Source: Phoronis australis (Eukaryota; Phoronida; Phoronidae). Taken from it: a stretch of 64,000 nt of DNA. The first letter of the stretch is position 1. The number at the start of each line of letters is the position of its first letter. The notes under the pieces were generated by a model, which saw only the letters and a program-made list of their open reading frames with translations, made no database searches and was not told where the DNA came from. The position numbers were made by a program, and so were the translations under genes. Below are positions 11,001 to 21,800 of the stretch, piece by piece. The stretch covers positions 103,666 through 167,665 of the forward strand of contig NMRA01000751.1 of the NCBI GenBank assembly GCA_002633005.1, written 5' to 3'.

Positions 11001-13095
11001 TACCAAATATCCACAATATCCCTGATATCACACTAGGGTACTGGTTGGTCCCGTTGTTAGCGCGGAAGCGGTACCGGCAGACAATCGTGACCTAGAGATA
11101 TGCGTCTTGTTTTTATCGCATAAGACAGCCAAAGAGAAAATGACAACCATATTAATCGCCAAACTACAGCTACGTCTTTACTTTCAGTTGCCAAGAAATT
11201 CTCAAACCCCTTTACTTGTTTCTGGGGTTATGTGCACAAAATATGATTTGTCTTCCACACACTGTTACCAACGTAAAGTGTAGGCCTACTCCAGCGATTC
11301 AAGTGCGTGAACTCACGAGTGCACACCACCAAATCATGTGTACTTTTCATTAACTATTCAAATATGCTATTTAAAAAACTTCCAAAACAAAAAATTAAAA
11401 ATACTATTGTCTGATTATCTTGAGAATGATAACACCAGAGGCGATGTAATTAACTACCACACCAAGGAGTCTGATGATAACACCAAATATCCTGGTACGC
11501 AAACTGGTCCATTGGCGCAATTTTGACCGGTGCGGGTGTCAATTCAGTTAGGATCTTTTCATGGAGATTCCTATAAAATGAGAGGTGCATACCAGCTGGA
11601 CCCCCGTTGGACTTGAGCCTGCTCATAAAATCCTGCATTCATCTGTGTATTGTTAATCAACAAAAACAATATTTCAGAGAACAGTGATGTAAATAAATTA
11701 ACATGCACATGAACAACAATAAGTATTTGTTTAAAAGATGAAACAAAATGTGTAGTCCTAGATACAATGGAGGCATTTGCACATCACATTCAATATTCTA
11801 TACATTTGTGTTCCATGTTTAACATTGGCAATAAAAATGAATGCACACGTGAAGAGTGGGCGATTGGTCTCGTCATGATTCATTCAGGTAAAACTATTAA
11901 TTTCACAATTCACAATGACATTTGTGGAGTCATGACATATTTCCATTTCATTCACGGATTCTCTATCACCAGGTTGTCTTACATATTTCCCCCACTCACC
12001 TGCCACTTCTCGGGACACCATCGCTGGCATCTCCCCAGTTCTTCACTAATTCTCCCCCCTGCCTAACCAATCAGCCACCCCATGAGCCAAGTTTCACAAG
12101 CTACAAGCTCTTAACCGCTACTTCCCAAAAAGCAATTACTCAAACTGAAACCACAGCTGTGCTTATGCTTATGCCATGGGTATCCCATCTCTGATAGCTA
12201 CTGATGATTTAGGCAAGGTAAGGACATCCGTCATTTGCATATGAAATCCACATAAACACCGACAACTCTGGTTACCGACAACCTTCAGCCGAGGCATGGA
12301 CTTGACGCCGCCACCAAAACCTCCGATGGAAATGGTGTAGTCATTAAAAGCTAATTATACACAGTGTGGCCTTAACATACAAATCGCAAACATGCTTTAC
12401 GGATGAAAAAAATGCAGTTTTACGTTCACCCATAGCACAAAAAAACCTCGCCCACAGAATTTGCCATGCATATGTGAATTCTGACAAGCACGAATAGCAG
12501 ACATACTAAAAAATGAGCACATACAATAGTTACACAATGGACAGATCTCTCTTTGAAATTCACCACTGACAACTGTTGTGCGAGTTCTTTTTCTATTTGC
12601 TGACAACTACCCTCTCGATCTTCAGTTTTTTCTTTGCAGATATGGCCGCAACAACCAACCAACCAGGAATACGGCCAACTCGTAACTTTTCGTCTGCTCG
12701 TGGCCGATTTTAAGAATTAATTAGTATTTCCTTAGAGACACGAATTTGGATGCGTTAGCCTTAAATTTAGAATGTATATATGGCACCATGCATGCAAGTA
12801 TTTATTATGCACATACATTTGAACAAAAGTAATGCCTTTTCTTGCCTTTTTGCTCCTTACCAGTCACAGACTTCACACAAACAGGATCATATGACTAAGC
12901 ATGACTAGTGTTCAGACAGCTGTCCTCTGCATTATATGCAAATATCTTAAGTAACAGATTTATGTATCTTCTGTCTATTCCTGACATTTTCCAAAACAAA
13001 ATTGAAAACAAATCAACATCTACCATTTCACAGCTGAGAAGCCCATCTGTTATGTCATTTAAAATTAACTCTTTCCTTTTCTTCAAATTAAATGT
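11001..13095. other. Intergenic stretch, nothing recognised
   Basis: Several short open frames on both strands show no familiar motif. Confidence 0.4.
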
Positions 13096-13103
13096 GGATA
13101 AAG

Positions 13104-13208
13104 GTACCCATAGGTGCATAGGCCTAAATACAAAGGCACAACACCCATAGGTGCATAGGCCTAAATACGTACAAAGGCACAACACACATAGATGCAAAGG
13201 CCTAAATA
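13104..13208. repeat. Short tandem repeat, three units
   Basis: CCCATAGGTGCATAGGCCTA with AATACAAAGGCACAACAC is repeated about three times in ~35-45 bp steps; the middle copy has a small insertion (cgta) and the third is diverged. Confidence 0.75.
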
Positions 13209-13369
13209 CAGAAATCGGCAATAACAACAAAACAACAAAAACGTTGCAAGATGTTAAAGTGAAATAGCCTTTTAAACCACTCCGTTTCCCTTTCGCCTAG
13301 TGACTTGGGATTATAAACTTGACTTCGCTACTGAAGTATGGAGTAAAGACTACAGTTCCATGGCAAATA

Positions 13370-15170
13370 CAGGTTGGGTCAAAAATGGTACACACTCTGA
13401 CTGTTCACTATCTATTTATGTTGAACATTTTCAACATCGCAAACTTAAAGCAATGTGTGACAGAAACACAAAATTTTTGTTTGATACTGACGCTTTATAT
13501 TTTATCACTTAACACAATTCGGATGACGTTTCCAATCAATGCGCCTCGTCCTGAACTACAGTTGCGACGTGCATATAGAAGTTTGTGATTATGCAGCACA
13601 CATGCCCAGAGGAATTCTTTGAATTTCCTGACAAAGGTTTTCTTTCAGAGACTTATTTGTAGATTGTTGCAGTAAACTCTCTCTTTTAGATAACCCTAAG
13701 ACAACATTCACCAGGATAATGATGAGGGGAGTCTGCTAGCCATAGAGTCTGTGCAAAGCAAGGTGGTCAGACAATCGACACTAAGTGATATACAGAAATG
13801 ACAAGGAAATTTATGCCAGCACAGAGGAGTAACCAGGGGATTGGCATGAATATTGACATTTATATAACATACGTCTTTGTACAGCCGTGCAATAACCGTG
13901 TCACGGGTCTGTGCAAAAGCCCAAAGGTTACTGTATTGTCACGTGACCATAAGAATAACCGTGGTCATGTGACCAAAAACAGCTGAACTACTTTCTGTGG
14001 CTGTAATTCCAAAGTTTCAACCAGTTCAACCACGGTTTTTGCAGAATAAATTACATGAATTTACGTTCATTTTACCTTTCAAAAACTAAACAATTAATAC
14101 ACTGGAGAGCCCTTATCATAAATTCTCCTCGCAGTAACTAAACGAACATGTTTTTGCCACTTGGCCTTCGTTGTCACTCCTTCCTCAAACTCGCCCATTC
14201 ACGACAGCTTGTAAACAAAGCCGGTGAAACTAATCATTGTATACTGCAGTGGTAATGGGAAGAGCTGGATTTGGAGGTGTCACAGTGTCAGGTAGCCAGT
14301 GACATCTATGGGGACCAAGTTAATCAAGAGGAAAGCCAACAATTCATAGAATTGTAAGAATGAGAAAACACTATAAGAAAAAACTGCAAGTGACATCAGA
14401 ATTTTTGAAACCTGACTTTTCAGTGTCATCGTATTCCTACACAAAGCAACGAGGGGGGGAGATCTGAAGTATGTGGCATAAATATTTTGGCTGAGTGTAA
14501 ACACTCACACGGCGCAGCAATCAAGGCTACTACTACACCCATATAAAAACATGCGTAGTTAAACATATATTTATCAACAGAATGTTACAAACCAACACTG
14601 CTTGAATGTTTTACTGGAACACTTCCAACGAAAGTTTCCTAGAAAAAGTCTCATCTAAAATCACATAGATAACAGTGGCGGATTTAGAGGGGGGCCAAGG
14701 GGGCCATGCCCCCCCCCCCTAAAACTCTCCCAGATTCCATTTGGCAGTTCGGGGGTGCGCCGTCTGACGGGCAAAATCCTGTCTAATACTCTGCCCTGCC
14801 CTGCCCCCCCCCCCTAAGTAAAAATCCTGGATCCGTCCCAGGACAATCCATGACCGTCTCACAATCTTGATCTATATCCTGCAAGCTATTTCTTTTGAGC
14901 TGCCTAAAAGAGAGTCTACAGCAAGCAAAGAGATTCTGAAGGCAAACAACCCACTGGATATGTGTGAATGAGTTATCATAAACTTGAATGAGAGCTTAGC
15001 AACAACTGTGATTCAGAACCGGCTGTGCATATGGATTGAAAAATGTCATTAATTATTGAATTACCACAAAATAGGTGACTATGACTATCAAAGAAAAATT
15101 TAAAGCTTCTGTGATATATATTTGAACATAAAAATTTGTCTACAATCAGTAACATTTTTGACCCACCCTG
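13370..15170. mobile_element. Candidate 1.8-kb TIR element flanked by TA
   Basis: The left end CAGGTTGGGTCAAAAATGGT and the right end (complement) CAGGGTGGGTCAAAAATGTT form ~19-bp inverted repeats, each bordered by TA (13368-13369, 15171-15172). This suggests a Tc1/mariner-like non-autonomous element. No transposase is visible inside. Confidence 0.45.
14672..14841. mobile_element. Small hAT-like MITE with G/C-homopolymer interior
   Basis: The left end is CAGTGGCGGATTTAGAGGGG and the right end (complement) is CTGGGACGGATCCAGGATTT. The interior is runs of G and C. CAGTGGCGGATC is a common animal hAT-MITE end. No clear target duplication is seen. Confidence 0.5.
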
Positions 15171-15494
15171 TATTAGGAAACAAAGAGCACCAACTAGAGA
15201 TAAAAAGACAATGGCAAATAAGATAACATGCATGGTAACTGCTACCCACTGTTGCAAAACGAATACTTTTCAAACAAATATTTGCAGACAACTGCGACCC
15301 TACCAACAGATAATAGGGTTTTTACCCAGTAATGACTCATGTAATACTTTGTGTAGGGAACATAAATAAAAGTGTTTTGCACCAAATCGAGCTTGACTCC
15401 CCAAGTTGAGTCAAATAACAGTTATCGGATTCAAATGATTAGTGGTGGTTGGTGACCAGCTAAACAGCGAAAATTATATGAGTAGTCAAATTGT

Positions 15495-15667
15495 CTAAGT
15501 AGAAGTATCTGGCCTGGCAGACATTTCTTTAATATCACCGTCCGTCTTTGATTTCGACACAGAAGTTGACTGGATAGTATCATCTTGGCTGGATGTTGAT
15601 GGTGCAAGGGAGAACTTGTTTGAAAAACGGGACAGCATTCCTTCACTGCGGCTCTGAGAGACTGCAC
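15495..15667 (-). CDS. Orphan terminal exon of an unidentified minus-strand gene
   Basis: After a good acceptor (cttatttcag) the frame reads AVSQSRSEGMLSRFSNKFSL, then a Ser/Thr/Asp-rich tail ending RPDTST and TAG. Composition and the splice site look like a real C-terminal exon, but I do not recognise the protein and found no upstream exon. Part of it, with the acceptor, recurs at 16564-16587 in the duplicated block. Confidence 0.4.
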
Positions 15668-16246
15668 CTGAAATAAGCATCACCTAATTGTTGTACGTGG
15701 ACCAATGCAGAAAACTTGTTCCACTAACACATGTTCTAATATATCAAATAAACACAGAAAAATCAGGAACCCCAAAACTGGGAATCGAACCACAGGTCTC
15801 TAGATTGCAATTGACTGGAAGGACCAGAAAAGTGATATGGTGATGCACTGTACTAAATTTGGTTTGCTGGTATTAAAATACTAAAAACCTATAACGAAAT
15901 ATTCTGATAATTTTGTGTGTGACATGAACGCAACCTCATGCATAAGATCCCTCCACAACTTAAGGATATCTTAAACCTTATTCACAAAATTGGCCATTTT
16001 TACAATAATTCACGTGTTTAGCAAAATACCTTATCTTCATTCTCGGGGAACTTCAAATACAAAATATATACCACACAGCAAGAAAAACAGATTTAGCAGA
16101 ACCACCTTGGAACCGCAAAACAGTGTGGGTATTTGTCTACTATTTATCCGAGGTCAAAGGTTATAGGGCGGTCACTCAAATCGAATCTCCGGTACAGAGC
16201 AGCTTCGTATACCCTCAGTCCTTTCATTCACCAAGTCGTCATAATA
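15645..16246. repeat. Direct duplication, copy 1
   Basis: It is about 95 percent identical by eye to 16564-17161, with SNPs and short indels. It includes the orphan exon's acceptor and a SINE. Confidence 0.9.
15738..15830 (-). repeat. tRNA-derived SINE, copy 1
   Basis: Read on the minus strand it has a Pol III box B-like GGTTCGATTCCCAG followed by GATTTTTCTGTGTTTATTTG. The same unit recurs at 16656-16745, 36455-36552 and 36680-36777. Confidence 0.6.
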
Positions 16247-16563
16247 CATAACGCGAAGTTGTCGTGAGGACTCGATTGGGACCTCAGGGGTCTCACGCTC
16301 CACCGGCTAAATTGAAAAGGCTTTGTCCAGTCACGCGTTGTGGGTCATAAATCGAGATAATGATACGAACAGCTGACGCGACAAGCAGAACTACTTTCTT
16401 TTACTTCATTTGTGCACTAACTGGAGAAATTTAGAATTAGACTTTTAAACACTATCCGATCGTCAACTTTTTTCGGGAGACTTAAATCTCAATGTAGTTT
16501 GCGCAAAGACGATGTGCAATTTTTGGAGGTGTATTGACGATGATCAACGTTAAAACGGAGAGN

Positions 16564-17161
16564 ACTGCGGCTCTGAGAGACTGCACCTGAAATAAGCATC
16601 ACCTAATTGTTGTATGTGGATCAATGCAGAAAACTTGTTCCACTAACAGATCTTCTAAATTATATCAAATAAACACAGAAAAATCAGGAACCCCAAATGG
16701 GAATCGAACAACAGGTCTCTAGATTGCAATTGCCTGGAATGACCAGAAAAGTGATATGGTGATGCACTGTACTAAATTTGGTTTGCTGGTATTAAAATAC
16801 TAAAAACCTGTAACAAAATATTCCGATAATTTTTTGTGTGACATGAACGCAACCCCATGCATAAGATCCCTCCACAACTTACGGATATCTCAAACCTTAT
16901 TCACAAAAATTGGCCATTTTTACAATATTTCACGTGTCTAGCAAAATACCTTATCTTCATTCTCGGGGAACTTCAAATACAAAATATATATCACATAGCA
17001 AGAAAAACAGATTTAGCAGAACCACCTTGGGTATTTGGTGTGGGTATTTGTCTACTATTTATCCGAGGTCAAAGGTTATTGGGCGGTCACTCAAATCGAA
17101 TCTCCGGTACAGAGCAGCTTCGTATACCATCAGTCCTTTCATTCACCAAGTCGTCATAATA
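16564..17161. repeat. Direct duplication, copy 2, starting at an N
   Basis: The copy begins immediately after the single N at 16563. This pattern fits two haplotypes joined by the assembler. The 316 bp between the copies are unique. Confidence 0.9.
16656..16745 (-). repeat. tRNA-derived SINE inside duplication copy 2
   Basis: It is the counterpart of the SINE at 15738-15830. Confidence 0.6.
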
Positions 17162-17930
17162 TTGAGCCAATGAGGTGTACTTATGATAGAATGGTGCCGG
17201 GGAAAACAAAGACAAAACGTAGGTTTAATCCTGAGGGAGTTGTGCATCTACATGCACACGACCGTTGGTGTTGAGAACGAATGCTACGAGTCGCCTCAGG
17301 CCTCTGTGGTCACGAACACAGCAACTTGTGAGAAGAGATGAATCCTCATCCAAATTCCTTAAATCAATTAATGAATTGACATTTCGATAATCAATTAATA
17401 AATTGACATTTCGATGTTTCGATCTCCTGCTAACGACATGCTTTAACCATCGATTCGATTTTTGTTATCCATTTCTTACTTGGTTTCATATCAGCCTCCT
17501 GGCATGTGATGTGTACAGGCTATGTGTATGACAATGAAATGTGACAACAGTAACACTTGATCCCAAAGGGGTGTTTTAATGATAATTAAGTTCATTACTT
17601 ACTGCAAATTCAGTTGACATTGCTAGTGAATGTTGAAATAGCTAACAAAGTTAAGGCTTGTACAGGTTATGTTTACCGAAAACAAGTTTTCACTGCAAAA
17701 TTAATCAAAGATTTTGAGATTTTCACTCATCTTAGTTTAATTGGCTTTTTCTTGGCTTCGGCAAATCGACCTTATATAAACTTAGGAACACAAGTTCTCT
17801 AAAACAGCTAGGTGGATTTCGCTGAAACCTTCCAAACTTAATATTTAGTCCTCAATCTCAAAAACGCTGTTAAGATTTTCGATATAAAGGCCTAGTTTTT
17901 GCGTAATGTAACAAAGACGAATACGACTTC
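17162..17930. other. Intergenic stretch
   Basis: A short direct repeat (ATCAATTAATGAATTGACAT and a variant) lies at 17362-17416. No gene is recognised. Confidence 0.4.
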
Positions 17931-18290
17931 TATTTTTCACAAAAATACATTACGCTTTGAGAGTTGATTTGTCATAAAAAAGACTAATAAAGAATTGCTA
18001 AGTGTTTTTTAGGTAATTGGTGAAGTTTTCATTTAAACAAGGTTTCATTAAAATTGACCAAAGAAATATTTTGCTATGAATGTACCTTTCTTAAAAATGA
18101 AACTTTGACTTAAAAAAGGTGTTTACATAATAATAATGATAATGTTACATGAATACAAAAAAATTATATTCCCAGATCCTTCTTCTTCCAGAAAATATAT
18201 ACTTTTACTAAGATGACAAACTAGTTAGAATGGAGGCCACTAAATAAAGTTTGAGATAACCTTAAGCTAAGCTGAATAATGGTAGAATGG
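17930..18290. repeat. Dispersed repeat family A, copy 2
   Basis: It aligns end to end with 470-840, including GGTGAAGTTTTCATT, GAATGTACCTTTCTTAAAAA and the AATAATAATGATAA run. Confidence 0.6.
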
Positions 18291-18665
18291 TCATTTTCAT
18301 AACACCGGTAAAAAGATTTACTTAGCTCAAGGCGAAGTGCAGTTTTTAATGGCAATAATGTTGTGTCAGATTTTATTTGGGCAGTTTTTTAGCCACATTG
18401 GTGCAAACTTGTATATTCAATATACATTTGAGTATGAATGTGAATAGGAAGAAGATATTGCTAGATGTTTTACAAATTTTTTTCATAAAATGAATCATGA
18501 CCTGTGGGTCAAGAGAAAGAAGTCTGCAATGTGAACTATGCGGACAGTAACTCTTTCAGGTAAAACCTGAATTTTCATGCGTTTTAATAGCCTCAATCAA
18601 TAAATAAACCTGATAAAACAAGCAATAAGGTGCACAAGAAACAATGAATTTCAATTATTTTTTTT

Positions 18666-18852
18666 TCAATACATACGCATGGCTTCCTCAGCCTGATCAC
18701 AGTCAATCAACTTGAGACTATGCAGATTCAATATAGAGTCAGCTATGATCCTCGCTGTTGACCGCTGGTACCCCCCACTGGTCACCATCAAAATAGGTAT
18801 GTTCCTCGACCGAGCCTTCTCAAACACTATTTGATCACGCTCAATGACACCC
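18666..18852 (-). CDS. HDAC11: HDAC11 terminal exon TSGGYQ to stop
   Basis: The acceptor is cattttcag. It encodes PILMVTSGGYQRSTARIIAD and then SILNLHSL, ending MRMY and TGA. The catalytic Tyr is in GGYQ. A possible poly(A) signal for this strand lies at 18372-18377. Confidence 0.95.
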
Positions 18853-21800
18853 TGAAAATGTTCATTAGAAAAAAAGATAATGCAAAGAAAATCCACTTAG
18901 AGTTTATACATAATGAAAAAAATTATCGCACAAGTGTCTACATTGATGCCCACAGATTTTGTAGTTCCGATTTACGACTTCATGTGGCGCCACCTCTAAT
19001 GGACATTTACCAACTCCCAAAAGTTAACATTCTTCACTTTTTCGTCATTGAGAGCAAAAGAATACATGGATAATCATGAAATCATTGACGGCATAATTCG
19101 CCAAATAATTGAAAGGCACGGCCTGAATAAGTTGAAAGCAAAGTGTAGATTAAGTTAACTTTTACCTGAATTAATACATTGCTATATAGCAGAGCCAGAC
19201 ATCATGGCATTTACAGGGTTTATGCTGCATAACCAAATCATAAGCACCACGATAATGCATTGCTACAGAATCTAAAATTTAGTTAAAATGACAAAAACTT
19301 CAATGGAGAATGACAGTCACCCAGCTATGGGCAAGACATTGTAACTTCAAAGAATGAACGACAACATTTTTAGTGTCTGATATCCACCTCTCAACAACAA
19401 CAATTGTACAGTCAGAAAACAGCACCGATCATTCATCATATAGCTGTTGACTATTTTCGTTACCAAGAAGTAAACCAAGAATCTCATGCTTGACAAATCT
19501 TTGTTCATTTGTAATTTGCTTTAGTGGCAAAGAAATTCTACCTGAGGAGAAATTGAAAGACATCCCAGAGAGTCACCTTCCAGAATATCCGTACCCGCAT
19601 TGTACACAATAGCATCAGGCGAGAACTCGTTCAGAGCTCCTTCAACATGTCTGCAATCATTGAAAATAATAGCAATGCAACAACTTAAAATGAAGAAATC
19701 TGATCGGTTAACCAAGTTAACATTCAACATCACATTCAGTTAAAAATCACCACCAATTCTAAAGCAAAATTCCAGAATTTCCCACATGGTTCATTTTGCT
19801 GTCTTTTACGTTATTCTTGAATTTGGGATGGCCACTATAATTGCATCTTTCTAAAATTTGGTATGAACTCTGACCTTGAGCAAAGTAATTATTAAATTTC
19901 ACTGACCCAAACTGGAGAATGTTTACTGTATGTGGGAGCATGCAAAAGGTGTTTTTTTGTGGAGATCAACAAATTTTTTACAAAAACAGTGTTTTTGCAC
20001 GAAACTTGAAAATTCTGTTTCTTTATTCAATTAGCTCCAAAAGAGGTGCAAGATTTTCTTTGAAGTCTCTTTGAGCAGATAGCTTGGCTGTCAAAAATCG
20101 AGACTACCGTTTTTTCAACGAAAGCTGACGGCTTCATTTTGAGAATGAAGTTCTCAGGCTAAATGCCATTAATAAAGGAAAATCACAGAGACGGTTTTGT
20201 AGCCAGTAGAATAAAGAAAAAGAATTTGCAAGTTTCATGGGAAAAATCAATGTTTCTGAAAATTATGGCCATCTTCATGCAAAGTGCAGTCAGATGATTA
20301 AGAACATCCATGCACATAAAATATTCTGCAATCATTAACAATTTTAAAAATATACGAGGGTCGTTCAATAAGTTCTCGACCTCACCCAGAAAGCAACCAA
20401 TTTCGACTTTCATTTTTTCAATATAATCTCCCGTTACATCAATGCATTTCTTCCATCTGTGCTTCAGTTTTGCAATGCCTTCGTAAAAGAAACTTTTGTC
20501 GAGCCCCTAAAAATACTCCTCCACTGCACTCATGACGTCATCATCACTAACACACTGGCGTCCATGCAGTTAGGCCTTCAAATGTGGAAACAAATAAAAA
20601 TCAGACAGGGCCAGGTCTGGAAAATAAGCAGGGAAGGATTTCAAAGCCATATCTAGTTGCTTCAGACACTGTAAATTGGGCAGTATGGGCAGGTGCGTTG
20701 TTTTATTGCGACAGCACTCCATCCCAAAACTTCCCGTGTCTCTTTTCCTTGATTGCTTTTTGAGTTTTTCCCAAAGTGATGCACAGTAATTCCCAGTAAC
20801 AGTGTGTCTTCGTTGCAAGTAGTCGATCATCAGAATACCTTCGCTGTCCCAGAACACAGAGGCATCCAACTTGAACTTTCTCAGGCTTGGGGAACCCATG
20901 TGCTTCCATTGTTTACTTTGGTGTTTTGATTCCGGGTCAAATTGGTGGACCCATGTCTCATCCTGGGTTACAACTCTTCCAGAAAATTTGGCTGGATCTG
21001 CTTGGAATCTTCCAAGAAGTTACTTTGAAATTTGCATTCTGCTCATTTTCTGATCCTGAGTTAACATTCTTGGCACCCATCGTGCACTCAGCTTACTAAT
21101 ACCCAAATCTTCACTCAAAACTTTAGAGACGGACCCATTGATGACGCGAACAGTGTTTGCCAAATGTTGAACAGTCATTCACCTGTTTTTTATAATCATT
21201 GCATGAATTTTCTGCACATTTTCACTAGATGTCGACGATTTGGACGTCCTAGACGAGGGTCATCTTCAACGCTTTCTCTACCCCTCTTGAAACAAGCTGA
21301 CCACTTTTTTACTGTGGAGTAGCTCGAGGAGTCTGTTCTGAGTGTTTGTTTGGATCTCTTCATGAATATCTTTTGGTTTCATTAATTTTTTTACCTAAAT
21401 ACTTTATGACGGCTCTCGTCTCCATTATCTCCATGCTGCTAAATGTGTTGTCGTCTGCTCTTTTGAAGCAGCGCCACCTAGCGGCAGTTGACCATACTAA
21501 TTCAGCATGAACGCAGTACTGTTATAACAGATGAAATTTTACTATGGTGTGAAAAAAATTAACCTGTGTCCCTGTTTTCTTGGTGAGGCCGGGAACTTAT
21601 TGAACGACCCTCGTATAGTTTTATTGTTAATGTACTATCAAGACCATAAAGTGGTTTAAGAAATTCATTACTTGGTAACTAAGGTATCCTATCGCTAACA
21701 ACCAAGGAACAAAAAACTACAAAATATTTTTTACAAATTTTGGTTATGTGATTACGGAGTTCTGTAACATACTTTCGTACAAGCTTTAGGTATTCTCTGT

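Noticed and set aside
12895-13230. Cys/Leu-rich minus-strand frame with repeated motif
   Set aside because: The repetition is the short tandem DNA repeat at 13104-13208, not a protein repeat.
21757-21762. Alternative HDAC11 donor gtaatc after GAACTCC
   Set aside because: It would put the next exon out of phase and add residues against the ungapped human alignment; gtatgt at 21772 is correct.
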